DNA of 64,000 bases from Clostridium sp031626875 (GTDB lineage Bacteria; Bacillota; Clostridia; Clostridiales; Clostridiaceae). Positions 9,491 through 17,911 of the stretch are shown here, piece by piece. Within the stretch, counting starts at the first letter, position 1. The number at the start of each line of letters is the position of its first letter. The notes beneath the pieces were generated by a model. That model was not told where the DNA came from, searched no databases, and saw nothing but the letters and a program-made list of their open reading frames with translations. Both the position numbers and the translations under genes were made by a program. The stretch spans positions 1 through 64,000 of the forward strand of contig NZ_JANDMF010000007.1 in NCBI RefSeq assembly GCF_031626875.1. The letters run 5' to 3'.

Positions 9491-9734
9491 AAAAGCATTC
9501 TCCTTATTCTATAAACTAATTGTGATGTACTAATGAGGTTTATTGTTATATATACACTGACTAGCTCAAAAAAACTTCTCTATCTATATAATAACATAAT
9601 TTGGATATTTACCAAGTGGAAATAGTACATCAATTCTTATGTATTAACTTAATTATCTCACTAAAACCTATTGACCTTAACCCTGAGTAAAAGTGTATTG
9701 TATAAATATACCAGCGGAGAAAAGGAGAGATAAA

Positions 9735-10649
9735 ATGAAAATTACAGCAATCAGATCAGATAAAATCTATAGAAAAATGGTTCTAGCAAAAATAAATGAG
9801 CGTGATGATATCTACAGATATGAGCTTATGAAACCATTTGAATTTAAGTGGTCATGCACTCAAACTCCACTTAAAGCTAAGGATGAAGGTGGATATGATG
9901 TTATTACAGCAAGCACTATGGCAGGTGGCTTTTTACCTAGACAAATAGATAAGGAACGAACTGAGGATGTTGAAAAAATAAGTGATGAAAAGTTATGGGA
10001 TGAATGTGAAGAAAGTATTAGAAAAACACTCAATGGATTTGAAGAGGATGGTATTTTACTTCCTATACAAGAATATATTTTTACTATTTTGCTAAATGAT
10101 CCATTAAATCCAATGTCAAAGATGACAGGAGATTATTGTGGTGATGGTGGAATTCCAGGATATATTATTGGAACTATAATTCCAAATGAGAAATCACTTA
10201 AAATGCTACCAGTTGCATTAGCTCATGAAGCTAATCACAATGTAAGATGGCAATTTATGAAATGGAGCAATGAAATAACCTTAGGAGATATGATTGTTAG
10301 CGAAGGGTTAGCAGAAAATTTTGCTACACTTGTGTTTGGGGAAGATAAGGTTGGATTTTGGGTTAAAAATACAACAACAGAAGCCTTAAATACAGTTATA
10401 AAACCTGCAATTAAAGAAAATTTAAACTGTAATGATTTTAACAAAATTTCAGCATTTCTTTATGGGGATGAAATTATTGCAATGCGTGGAGTAGAATCTG
10501 TGGGCATGCCTTATTGTGCAGGATATGCATGTGGATATCATTTAATAAAACATTACCTTGAGAAAACTGGCAAAACAATATTTGAAGCAACTATTACAGA
10601 AACTTCTGATATTTTAAAAGAAACTGAAAAGTTTTGGAATGAAGAGTAG
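9735..10649 (+). CDS. DUF2268-like putative Zn-dependent protease
   Basis: A 304-residue protein with a metallopeptidase-like HEANH (HExxH) at residues 164-168, preceded by LPVALAHE, as in the YjaZ-like DUF2268 family of predicted Zn proteases; Glu near SEGLAENFA could be the third ligand. No signal peptide. The frame is open from 9693, but ATG 9735 has the GGAGAAAAGGAGAG site. Upstream at 9670-9700 a TTGACC box sits 19 bases before TATTGT, a spacing seen in MerR-regulated promoters, although the dyad there is weak. Substrate unknown. Confidence 0.78.
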   Translation: MKITAIRSDKIYRKMVLAKINERDDIYRYELMKPFEFKWSCTQTPLKAKDEGGYDVITASTMAGGFLPRQIDKERTEDVEKISDEKLWDECEESIRKTLNGFEEDGILLPIQEYIFTILLNDPLNPMSKMTGDYCGDGGIPGYIIGTIIPNEKSLKMLPVALAHEANHNVRWQFMKWSNEITLGDMIVSEGLAENFATLVFGEDKVGFWVKNTTTEALNTVIKPAIKENLNCNDFNKISAFLYGDEIIAMRGVESVGMPYCAGYACGYHLIKHYLEKTGKTIFEATITETSDILKETEKFWNEE

Positions 10650-10665
10650 TTAAAGAGGGCAATAG

Positions 10666-10694
10666 CTCAATGTCATTAACTTAATGACATTGAG
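10666..10694. repeat. 14-bp perfect inverted repeat with one-base centre
   Basis: Arms 10666-10679 and 10681-10694 are exact reverse complements around a single C. No T-run follows, so it is not a standard terminator. It lies at the junction between the DUF2268 gene and a 5'-deleted kinase fragment and may be a deletion scar or a binding site. Confidence 0.7.
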
Positions 10695-11057
10695 GAACCA
10701 ACTGTTCGTTTGCCAGAAGAACCTTGCATAATACAAGGAGATGAACAAGGGATGAAAAGAATATTTTCAAATATTATATTTAATGCAATCATACATGGTA
10801 AAGGGGAATATTGCTTTGGAATCAAGGAATCAAATGGGTACATATTCACTTTTTCTAATGTAAGTGAACCTATGACTAGAGATGATTTAGATAATATTTT
10901 TGAACGTTTTTATACAAAGGATCAATCTAGAAATAAAAAGACTACAGGATTAGGACTGGCAATAGCTAAGGAAATTACTAAACAGCTGAATGGAAAGATA
11001 AAGGCTTTTTATAATAATGGGAGATTCTTAATTACTGTTTCATTTCCTAAAGTTTGA
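10680..11057 (+). pseudogene. Sensor histidine kinase remnant (HATPase domain only)
   Basis: The frame open from 10680 encodes only the ATP-binding end of a histidine kinase: N-box-like FSNIIFNAIIHG, F-box-like DNIFERFYTKD and G-box TGLGLAIAKEI. Sensor, membrane and phospho-accepting His regions are missing and no response regulator is adjacent. A TTG at 10710 could start a 115-residue product, but it lacks a convincing ribosome site. The 5' end coincides with the 14-bp inverted repeat. Best read as a deletion remnant. Confidence 0.8.
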
Positions 11058-11110
11058 TTTCTTGAAGTTATATAGAAAACTAAAATTAAAAAGGTGACTG
11101 TTTGTTAAAG

Positions 11111-11155
11111 AAAAGAGAAGATAATGCTAACTAGGCATAATTTTCTCTTTTTATA
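11111..11155 (+). terminator. Terminator after the kinase remnant
   Basis: AAAAGAGAAGATAATGC (11111-11127) pairs with GCATAATTTTCTCTTTT (11135-11151) around TAACTAG with one G-T pair, and T residues follow. The symmetric A/T flanks suggest it can act in both directions. Confidence 0.75.
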
Positions 11156-11246
11156 TTAAATAGAACTTTCTGATTCAAATATTTAATTTTCAAATTAATA
11201 TATTTAATATATTAATGAAAAAGTATAAAAATATTTAATATTAATA

Positions 11247-11274
11247 TTGATTTTTTTAATTATGGTAGTATAAT
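11247..11274 (+). promoter_or_regulatory. Sigma-A promoter of the DUF2089 operon
   Basis: TTGATT at 11247-11252 and TATAAT at 11269-11274 are 16 bases apart. The -10 box overlaps an upstream in-frame ATG at 11273, which supports the later start at 11297. Confidence 0.6.
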
Positions 11275-11296
11275 GAAATTATGGAGGGTGATTAGT

Positions 11297-11659
11297 ATGA
11301 CATATAAAATAATAACTCAGTGCCCTGTATGTTCTTCCAAACTTAATGTTACAAAACTAAAATGTAAAAAGTGCAACACTGTTATTGAAAATGACTTCGA
11401 ATTGTCTAAGTTCTCTTATTTAACCATGGAACAGCTAAATTTTGTTGAGGTCTTTATAAAATGCAGAGGTAATATTAAAGATGTAGAAAAGGAACTAGGA
11501 ATATCATACCCTACAGTTCGAGGTAAACTAGAGGATTTAATTGTATCCTTAGGATATACACAAATGACTAAAAAAGAAGATAACAGAGCTGAAGTAATTG
11601 ATAAGCTTGAAAAGGGAGAAATTACAGCTGAGCAAGCATTAGATTTATTAAGAAAATAG
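11297..11659 (+). CDS. DUF2089 domain protein (zinc-ribbon plus HTH-like)
   Basis: A 120-residue protein with an N-terminal zinc ribbon (CPVC and CKKC pairs, residues 8-27) and a helix-turn-helix-like region (NIKDVEKELGISYPTVRGKLEDL), the DUF2089 layout. The C-terminal LEKGEITAEQALDLLRK resembles the SHOCT-like helix pair seen at the start of the next protein. Start 11297 has GGAGGGTG at a good distance. It begins a three-gene operon and is probably its DNA-binding regulator; this role is inferred from architecture. Confidence 0.82.
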   Translation: MTYKIITQCPVCSSKLNVTKLKCKKCNTVIENDFELSKFSYLTMEQLNFVEVFIKCRGNIKDVEKELGISYPTVRGKLEDLIVSLGYTQMTKKEDNRAEVIDKLEKGEITAEQALDLLRK

Positions 11660-11679
11660 TATTTAAAGGAGTGTATTAA

Positions 11680-12051
11680 ATGAATGAAGAGGTTATGAAA
11701 GTATTGAAAATGTTGGAAGAGGGAAAAATAGATTCACAAAAAGCTGGTGAATTAATAGAAGCTTTAAATGAAACAAAAAAAGTTGTTTCAATTGCTGAGA
11801 ATAATGTAGATAAAATGCTTAAAATTAAGGTTAACTCATCAACTGGAGATAATGTAAATATAAATATACCTGTAAAGTTTATAAAAACTTTAGGAAATGC
11901 CATTAAGAGAATACCTAAGATAGAAGGAGTCGAAGGCATTGAGGATATAGATATACAAGCTATTCTTCAAGCTGTATCTGAGGGATTAGATGGAAAGATT
12001 GTAGATGTGAAGAGTGAAAAGGGAGACAATGTGGAAATTGTAGTTGAGTAG
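11680..12051 (+). CDS. SHOCT-like domain protein (YvlB/LiaX N-terminal type)
   Basis: A 123-residue protein with an N-terminal SHOCT-like helix pair (VLKMLEEGKIDSQKAGELIEAL) and a C-terminal part ending in IVDVKSEKGDNVEIVVE. It starts 20 bases after the DUF2089 gene with an AAGGAG site. Similar N-terminal modules occur in envelope-stress proteins YvlB and LiaX, so a role in membrane or stress signalling is possible. No membrane segment or catalytic motif is visible. Confidence 0.7.
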   Translation: MNEEVMKVLKMLEEGKIDSQKAGELIEALNETKKVVSIAENNVDKMLKIKVNSSTGDNVNINIPVKFIKTLGNAIKRIPKIEGVEGIEDIDIQAILQAVSEGLDGKIVDVKSEKGDNVEIVVE

Positions 12052-12074
12052 CATCACTGAAGGGGAATATTATT

Positions 12075-12335
12075 ATGAGAATTTATATAAGAGAAGAAAC
12101 AGGAAAAAAAATTTTTATTCCTGTGCCCTTAAGCATTGCAGGTGCTGCCTGCAAAATAGCTAATTTTATATGTAAGAGGATAGATAAGCATATTGATAAT
12201 CAGACAAAAGAAATATTGGATTGTATAGATTTCGATGAACTTGCAAAGAGCTTGAAACATTTGAAAGGCTACAAAGGATTGAAAATGGTGGAAGTAAAAT
12301 CACGGCAAGGTGATGAAGTAACTATAATTCTGTAG
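12075..12335 (+). CDS. Small protein related to the C-terminal part of the preceding protein
   Basis: An 86-residue protein whose end (KMVEVKSRQGDEVTIIL) parallels the end of the preceding gene product (KIVDVKSEKGDNVEIVVE). It contains a mildly hydrophobic region (IPVPLSIAGAACKIANFIC) but no clear membrane anchor. It has an AAGGGG site 24 bases after the previous stop and closes the DUF2089 operon. It probably arose by duplication of the C-terminal domain; function unknown. Confidence 0.7.
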   Translation: MRIYIREETGKKIFIPVPLSIAGAACKIANFICKRIDKHIDNQTKEILDCIDFDELAKSLKHLKGYKGLKMVEVKSRQGDEVTIIL

Positions 12336-12420
12336 TTTATTTATAACTTTCATTGACTTATAATAACTTGTTAGATATAATTTATGTAAAAAATAAATAA
12401 AAGCTTGTGCTTTCATCACC

Positions 12421-12511
12421 GGATGATTGCATTATGAGGCATCCAAAAGCCAACCGTAGGTACGGTGTGTTTTCACACTATAAGGTTAGCTTCTGGATGT
12501 CTTTTGTTTTG
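12421..12511 (+). promoter_or_regulatory. Structured leader RNA with terminator-like hairpin before the GNAT gene
   Basis: An 18-base arm (12438-12455) pairs with 12484-12501 with 16 matches (one G-T). Inside it are CCGT/ACGG (12454-12457 and 12462-12465) and GTGTG/CACAC (12465-12469 and 12474-12478), and T-rich TTTTGTTTT follows at 12502-12510, just before the ribosome site. An upstream GGATG (12421-12425) can pair with CATCC (12440-12444) and compete with the long stem. It may simply end the DUF2089 operon, or act as an attenuator. It did not match a riboswitch class known to me. Confidence 0.55.
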
Positions 12512-12525
12512 AAGGAGGTTAAAAA

Positions 12526-12957
12526 ATGAAAGTCAAATACTTTGATTACTTACCAGAAGAAGCTAGAATAATAAGAAGTGAGGTATTTGTAAAAGAACAA
12601 GGATTTATTGAAGAATTTGATGAAATTGATGGTGCTGCTAAGCATATAGTTATATATGAAATGGAAGTACCAATCTCAACATGTAGAATTTACTTTAATA
12701 GCACAAAACAATCATTTGTTATAGGAAGAGTTGCTGTTGTAAAGGAATGGAGAGGAAAAGGTATTGGAGAAAGAACTCTTGATGTAGCAGAGGATATTAT
12801 CAAGCAAGATGCTGGGAAAAGTGTAATGCTATCAGGACAGTTACAAGCTATAGCGTTTTATGAAAAGCAAGGGTATAAAAAGCAAGGAGAAGTACATTTT
12901 GAAGAGGAATGTCCACATATTTGGATGAAAAAAGATTTAGGAGGCATAGATAAATGA
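12526..12957 (+). CDS. GNAT family N-acetyltransferase
   Basis: A 143-residue acetyl-CoA-dependent acyltransferase of the ElaA/YjcF-like group. Motif A is GRVAVVKEWRGKGIGE near residues 66-81, with LSGQLQAIAFYEKQGYKKQGE as motif B. The start has a GAAGGAGG site directly after the leader hairpin's T-run. Its last four bases overlap the next gene (ATGA), so it is co-translated with a small DMT membrane protein. Substrate unknown; such a pair can serve detoxification. Confidence 0.87.
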   Translation: MKVKYFDYLPEEARIIRSEVFVKEQGFIEEFDEIDGAAKHIVIYEMEVPISTCRIYFNSTKQSFVIGRVAVVKEWRGKGIGERTLDVAEDIIKQDAGKSVMLSGQLQAIAFYEKQGYKKQGEVHFEEECPHIWMKKDLGGIDK

Positions 12958-13373
12958 ATATAAATTATTTAATGCCTCTTTTGATAGTAGTTATATGTAA
13001 TTTATTCTATCATTTAATCAGTAAAAATATTGAAAGTAACACAAACATATTTATTGGTTTGTTTGTAACCTATGGAGTTGCTTGTTTAATAAGTGTTGTT
13101 ACATTTCTAATTACTTCAAAAAATTATTTTGTTATGGAGCTTACAAAAGTCAGTATATCAAATATTCTGTTAGGACTAGTTGTAGTTGGGATTGAAGGTG
13201 GTTATATTTTTATGTATCGCAGTGGATGGGAACTCAGTAAAGGCTCATTGATGGCAAATATGAGTATAGCAATCATTCTTTTAATTGTTGGTGCAATAGT
13301 GTTTAAAGAGGGAATCACAATAAAGAAGTTAGTGGGTATGGTTTTATGTATTATGGGAATTTTTTTTAATTAA
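12954..13373 (+). CDS. Half-size EamA/DMT-type membrane protein
   Basis: A 139-residue hydrophobic protein with about five membrane segments, corresponding to a single EamA repeat (full DMT transporters have two and ten segments). The segment near GSLMANMSIAIILLIVGAIVFKE is typical of the repeat end. It would have to dimerise to transport. Its start overlaps the GNAT stop by four bases. Export of a small toxic or acetylated compound is a guess from context. Confidence 0.75.
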   Translation: MNINYLMPLLIVVICNLFYHLISKNIESNTNIFIGLFVTYGVACLISVVTFLITSKNYFVMELTKVSISNILLGLVVVGIEGGYIFMYRSGWELSKGSLMANMSIAIILLIVGAIVFKEGITIKKLVGMVLCIMGIFFN

Positions 13374-13521
13374 TAAATAGACAAACAAATATATGAATTT
13401 AGTGGAAGCGTCTAAAGATTTTAATTGCTTACATATAAAGATAATCAGCGTATTCTTGGAATATATATGTTTATGGAAACTTAAAAAGTAATTTTTTGAT
13501 TGATAGAAGGAGTTATAAATT

Positions 13522-14049
13522 GTGAAAAATGAAATTAAAAAAGAATTACAAGAATTTCACAAAAGGATAGAAGAAGTTAAAGTTTTAGGAATAGTATTAA
13601 ATTCTTATACAACTAGTATTGATGTAGAGGACAATGATATACTTTTTGATTTATATGAATTCTTTTGTGAACATCTTGAAGAAATTCAAAATCAATGTAT
13701 ATCTGTTTATATTCAGATATACTCATGGCAGTTTCAGTCATATCATGAGGGAGTTTCAACTTATTATACTAACTTTTATGGAAATTCAGATTATGATACA
13801 ATACAAAAAACTGATGATTACTTAAAAAAATCTACATATAGTGAACTTTCAAAATGGTATTCATTAGGAGTACATGATTATAGTAATTATATAAATAAAA
13901 AATACCCAAATGGATGGGTTAATGAAACAAAAATAATAGATGAATGGATACAATATAATGAAAAAATCATATTTGAATTTATGCTCCATCTATGTTTAAA
14001 TATTTTCTCACTATTAAGAGAAGAAAAGCTAGATAATAAAACAAAATAA
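13522..14049 (+). CDS. Hypothetical protein
   Basis: A 175-residue soluble, acidic, aromatic-rich protein (many Tyr and Trp in the middle, for example YYTNFYGNSDYD) with helical ends. The GTG start at 13522 has a GAAGGAG site; no signal peptide or membrane segment. The pattern loosely recalls DUF4375/DMP19-type proteins but the match is not convincing. It is a single-gene unit. Confidence 0.6.
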   Translation: MKNEIKKELQEFHKRIEEVKVLGIVLNSYTTSIDVEDNDILFDLYEFFCEHLEEIQNQCISVYIQIYSWQFQSYHEGVSTYYTNFYGNSDYDTIQKTDDYLKKSTYSELSKWYSLGVHDYSNYINKKYPNGWVNETKIIDEWIQYNEKIIFEFMLHLCLNIFSLLREEKLDNKTK

Positions 14050-14254
14050 AAATTACTAAGAAGAGTATACTTAATAAATGAATTATGTTGAAATATATAC
14101 TATGTTAAAAATAAAGTTATAATGGTATTATTTTGAATATATCTTATAAAAAACTTTATGAAAATAAATCAATTAAAGTATTTTTGTAGATTATTTTACA
14201 TTTTTATGAAAAAGTGATAAAATAAACGTATACAAAAAGAATGGAGTTGATTTT

Positions 14255-14800
14255 ATGAAAAAAAGAAATATTACTGTTGTTTTATGTGCATTATTAATTG
14301 TACAAGCTATACCATTTACTCAAGCTAGTGCTGCTACAGAAAGCAAAGCACAAGCATTATCTACAGTTGAAACTGTTGCTCAATATACCAATAAAGATTT
14401 GCAAAGTAGTAATTTTGAAACGTTAAGTAAAGGTTCTTCAAAATCACTTACATTATCGGAAAAAAGACAGGCTGTTGTAAAAGAAGCTAAAAAATACTTA
14501 GGTAAGCCTTATAAATATGGGGCTAGTGGACCTAATGCTTTTGATTGCTCAGGATTGACATCATATGTTTATAAGAAGGCTTTAGGAATTAACATAACAA
14601 GAACAACGTCAACACAAGTTAATCAAGGTATAGCAGTAAGTAAAAAAGATCTTCAACCAGGAGATTTAGTATTCCCACATAGTGGACATGTTCAAATATA
14701 TATTGGTAATGGACAAGTAATACATGCACCACATACAGGTGATGTAGTTAAAATAGCAAAACTAGGAACAGTGTGGAAAGCAAGAAGAATAATACATTAA
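14255..14800 (+). CDS. Secreted NlpC/P60 cell-wall peptidase
   Basis: Cleaves peptide stems of peptidoglycan outside the cell. A signal peptide covers residues 1-26 (cleavage after ASA). The NlpC/P60 domain follows at about 68-181 with catalytic Cys98 in FDCSGL, His145 in HSGHVQIYIG and a third polar residue around His157. There is no SH3, LysM or choline-binding repeat, so it is a minimal form of 181 aa. The start has a GGAG site. A strong terminator follows; single-gene unit. Confidence 0.92.
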   Translation: MKKRNITVVLCALLIVQAIPFTQASAATESKAQALSTVETVAQYTNKDLQSSNFETLSKGSSKSLTLSEKRQAVVKEAKKYLGKPYKYGASGPNAFDCSGLTSYVYKKALGINITRTTSTQVNQGIAVSKKDLQPGDLVFPHSGHVQIYIGNGQVIHAPHTGDVVKIAKLGTVWKARRIIH

Positions 14801-14812
14801 AATAATTTAATT

Positions 14813-14855
14813 AAAGGCTATATTTCAATATTATGTTGAAATATAGCCTTTTAAA
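14813..14855 (+). terminator. Terminator of the NlpC/P60 gene
   Basis: A perfect 16-bp stem (14813-14828 with 14836-14851) has a 7-base loop, A residues before and T residues after; it can act in both directions. Confidence 0.85.
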
Positions 14856-15509
14856 AATCATAAATATAAAATGATTTTATTTAGGGTTTCTTTATAATTA
14901 ATTTTACTAAAATAAGTTGTATTAACACGAATCACTTCTCAAGCAATACTAAAATCAAATCTTTGAATTTCAACATATATGTATAAAATCTTTATTTTAC
15001 ATAAATTGTATAGAAATAACACATGTACAAAGTCGACAAATTTTGATAAAATATATTCAATATATTGCTCTTAAAAACTAAATATACTAAATTGAGTGGG
15101 GAAATGGGGTTACTGGTAAAATATTTAATTATATTATTTATACTACAATAAAGAAAAACAAGCCATAACTGTAGTATAAAAAGATAATCAAAATACCTAG
15201 ATAGGGGAACCTTATTAAAATATGAAGTTTAAAGTCTACAGATAAACCTATCAGTTGTTTCAATATATTCTTTTAAATTTTTTCAATGGATTAATATATC
15301 CTTTATATAATATAAATTTATCAAATTTCAAGTTTAACTTAATAAAAAAGGTTGGAATAATTCTATGTAATTAATTCTAACACTATCTCGAATTAGATTT
15401 CAATAGCTATAAAAAATATAGGATAAAAATAATATATAAAGTGGAAAATAATAAAAGATAGAAAGAAGAAGAGAAATAGTGAATTATCCATAAAAGGAGT
15501 GAAGTTTAC
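14856..15509. other. Long AT-rich non-coding stretch before the FIST gene
   Basis: About 650 bases with no supported gene on either strand. It holds a perfect 11-bp inverted repeat (15137-15147 with 15170-15180, 22-base loop) and a weaker pairing GATAGG (15201-15206) with CCTATC (15248-15253). I looked for c-di-GMP-I/II and other riboswitch signatures and did not find their conserved bases. Confidence 0.5.
15137..15180. repeat. 11-bp inverted repeat in the FIST upstream region
   Basis: TTTATACTACA (15137-15147) and TGTAGTATAAA (15170-15180) are exact reverse complements. A few A residues but no T-run follow on the + strand. It could be a binding site or part of an RNA fold. Confidence 0.5.
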
Positions 15510-16664
15510 ATGAAAGATTACATTGGAATAGGTGAAAGCCATGATATACAAACAGCAGTACAAGAAGCTACTAATGGACTTAGCAATCCAAAAGCAATAT
15601 TTATCTTTTCAAAGGCAAGTAAATTTAAAGAAGTTGTTTCATTAATTAATCAAAAGTATCCAAACACAATTGTTATTGGAACAACAGGATATAGTTTTGC
15701 AAATAGAAGTGTAGTAAGAGATAATGTCGTAATATGGGCTATAACTGGTGGAGTAGAAATAGGAGTTGGTGTTTTAGAAAATGCTAAAACAGCGCCAGTA
15801 AAATACATTAAGACATTACAAAATAGGATCCAAAGAATTAATCCAGGTGAAGATAATACAATTTGTTTAGAATTTTGCACAAGTGGAGAAGAAAAGATAG
15901 TCTCTACAATTTCTTCAGCTATAAACATGAAGAATATACCATTGATTGGAGGAACTGCACAAGGTGTAGATAGAGATGGTGGTAAATATGTATCATTAAA
16001 TGGAAAGTTATACACTGATGCTTGTGTATATGCTTTGATAAAAAACACAGAGGGCAAAGTAAAAGTTTATAGTGAAAATATTTATAAAGAAAAAAGTAAA
16101 AATTATATAGCAACTAAGGTTGATGTGGAAAATAGAAAGATAATAGAATTAAATGGAAGAAATGCAGCAGAGGTTTATTGTGAAGCTTTGGGAATATCAA
16201 AGGATGAAATAACTGATTGCGTTATTGAAAATCAGTGGAGTTATAGAGGTAATAGTAGGGTATTAGTACAGGGGGTATCAAATGGAGCTCTTGCAAATCC
16301 ATTGGCAAGAGTAATAGGAAAAGAAGAATTTTTAGCAGCAATTAAGTCAGTAGATGAAAAAGGGGCTTTAAGTTGTTATAAAAGAATTAATCAAAATGAT
16401 GTTTTGAATATACTAGAATTAAGAGATTATAGAGATGTAGTTTATGATACATTAAGAAATATTAGAAGAGATTTTCCTAAGATATCAGGTGTATTTTCAA
16501 TAAACTGTATATATAGATTTTCATTATTTGAAAATATAAAATTTACTGAAGAATATGTGGATTTAATGAGCTCAGTAGGGCGACATGTAGGAATTGTAAG
16601 TGAAGGTGAACAATATATTAATCAGCATGTAAATCAAACAATGGTATGTGCTGTTTTTGAATAA
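15510..16664 (+). CDS. FIST domain sensory protein
   Basis: A 384-residue soluble protein with the FIST_N region (residues about 25-215, with PKAIFIFSKASK and TIVIGTTGYSF) and FIST_C (about 225-370). FIST domains are input modules thought to bind small ligands such as amino acids. Here the FIST part stands alone with no kinase or cyclase attached. The start has an AAAGGAG site. It lies 15 bases before an MCP-like gene, so the two probably make a split receptor. Confidence 0.85.
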   Translation: MKDYIGIGESHDIQTAVQEATNGLSNPKAIFIFSKASKFKEVVSLINQKYPNTIVIGTTGYSFANRSVVRDNVVIWAITGGVEIGVGVLENAKTAPVKYIKTLQNRIQRINPGEDNTICLEFCTSGEEKIVSTISSAINMKNIPLIGGTAQGVDRDGGKYVSLNGKLYTDACVYALIKNTEGKVKVYSENIYKEKSKNYIATKVDVENRKIIELNGRNAAEVYCEALGISKDEITDCVIENQWSYRGNSRVLVQGVSNGALANPLARVIGKEEFLAAIKSVDEKGALSCYKRINQNDVLNILELRDYRDVVYDTLRNIRRDFPKISGVFSINCIYRFSLFENIKFTEEYVDLMSSVGRHVGIVSEGEQYINQHVNQTMVCAVFE

Positions 16665-16679
16665 TGGAGGTGACATATA

Positions 16680-17672
16680 GTGGGCTTATTTGATAAAATG
16701 AATTTTTTTAAACGTAAAATAGGTGAAGAAAATAATATAGTAAGTAAAGAAGTAAAAGTAAAACAAGGAGACTTAAGTGAAGAAGTATATCCTCTTGCAT
16801 ATTCTGTAGGATATTTAAAAAATAGAACAAATGATCTAGTTGATGAAGAAACTGGCACAGCAGAAAGAATAAAAGGAATTGAAGAATCATTTGTAGAAGT
16901 AAGAGATAAGGCAGATGAAATAAGTAGATCAATAACAAATTTTACTGGACAATTTAATGAAATAGAAAATTTTTCATATGAATTTAACAATAAAATTATG
17001 AATATATTAAAATCTGTACAAGATTCACATAATAAAGTTTTAAATTTGAGAGATAGTTCAAAATTAGTAGAAGAGAGTTTTGAAGTTATTGGAAGCATTC
17101 TTGAAAGTTTTGAGAAACCTCATATTGAAATAAAGGATTATACAACTAAAATTATGAACATTGCTGATAAAAGCAATTTACTGGCATTAAAATTATCTAC
17201 AGAAGCGGGAAAAGATGGAGAAGAAAAAAAAGAAGTTACAGATGCTATTAAAGAGATAGTAGAATTAACTGAAGAAATTAAGAAGTTAGGAGAAGTTGCA
17301 ACTGTTAGTGTGGAAGATATAGAGAAGGACACAAATCAACTAAATATTTTCCTTAAAAACTTTAAAAAAGCTATAAATAAAAGTTATGAACTAGCAAATG
17401 ATACTGAAGAAGTTTTTTCAAATATAAAAGAAAATGTTCATGGTGTTAATAATATTAATGAAATGATTTCAATCATATTGAAAGAATCTAATACAGAAGT
17501 AAAAAATATAAGAGAAAATATAAGAGACTCTCACCAATATTATAATGTAGTTACAGAGTATATTGAAAATTTAAATAGCCAAATGACTAATAAAGGTATA
17601 ATTTTTGAAGATATTGCAAATTTCTTGGAGCAAATGGATTATTTATTAGATGATATAGATAACAAGAGATAA
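16680..17672 (+). CDS. Soluble, degenerate methyl-accepting chemotaxis-like protein
   Basis: A 330-residue, almost fully coiled-coil protein with no membrane segment. The sequence around residues 157-178 (MNIADKSNLLALKLSTEAGKD) is a weakened form of the MCP hairpin tip ([21 protein letters not shown]), so binding to CheA/CheW may be altered. GTG start 16680 with a GGAGGTGA site; coupled to the FIST gene. Probably the output half of a FIST receptor; whether it still signals cannot be told from sequence. Confidence 0.75.
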   Translation: MGLFDKMNFFKRKIGEENNIVSKEVKVKQGDLSEEVYPLAYSVGYLKNRTNDLVDEETGTAERIKGIEESFVEVRDKADEISRSITNFTGQFNEIENFSYEFNNKIMNILKSVQDSHNKVLNLRDSSKLVEESFEVIGSILESFEKPHIEIKDYTTKIMNIADKSNLLALKLSTEAGKDGEEKKEVTDAIKEIVELTEEIKKLGEVATVSVEDIEKDTNQLNIFLKNFKKAINKSYELANDTEEVFSNIKENVHGVNNINEMISIILKESNTEVKNIRENIRDSHQYYNVVTEYIENLNSQMTNKGIIFEDIANFLEQMDYLLDDIDNKR

Positions 17673-17716
17673 TTTAATATTAAATATAAGCATAAAAATG
17701 CTAACATATACAGAAT

Positions 17717-17763
17717 AAACAAACATCCCTAGTTACCATTAACGTGACTAGGGATGTTTGTTT
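17717..17763 (+). terminator. Terminator of the FIST/MCP-like operon
   Basis: A perfect 17-bp stem (17717-17733 with 17747-17763) around a 13-base loop, with T-rich ends. Confidence 0.85.
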
Positions 17764-17911
17764 ATAACTAAGTTCTTTTATAAAAATACATTTTAAAAGA
17801 ATATTCAGATGAAGCAAGAGGAAACATAGAAATATATGATTTGTTTATTATATTATTAAAGAAATGTATGGATAATTTATAGATTAAAGTACATTAAAAG
17901 GAGGAGTTTAA

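Noticed and set aside
9670..9700. MerR-type promoter with 19-base spacing before the DUF2268 gene
   Set aside because: The spacing fits but the inner dyad is weak, and no MerR gene is close, so it was not listed as a feature.
12421..12511. T-box, purine, THF or guanidine riboswitch before the GNAT gene
   Set aside because: The T-box GGGTGGNACCGCG-type antiterminator and the core bases of the other classes are missing; it was kept only as an unnamed structured leader.
14856..15509. Possible c-di-GMP or other riboswitch before the FIST gene
   Set aside because: Only inverted repeats were found. The conserved bases of c-di-GMP-I and -II and other classes I know are not there.
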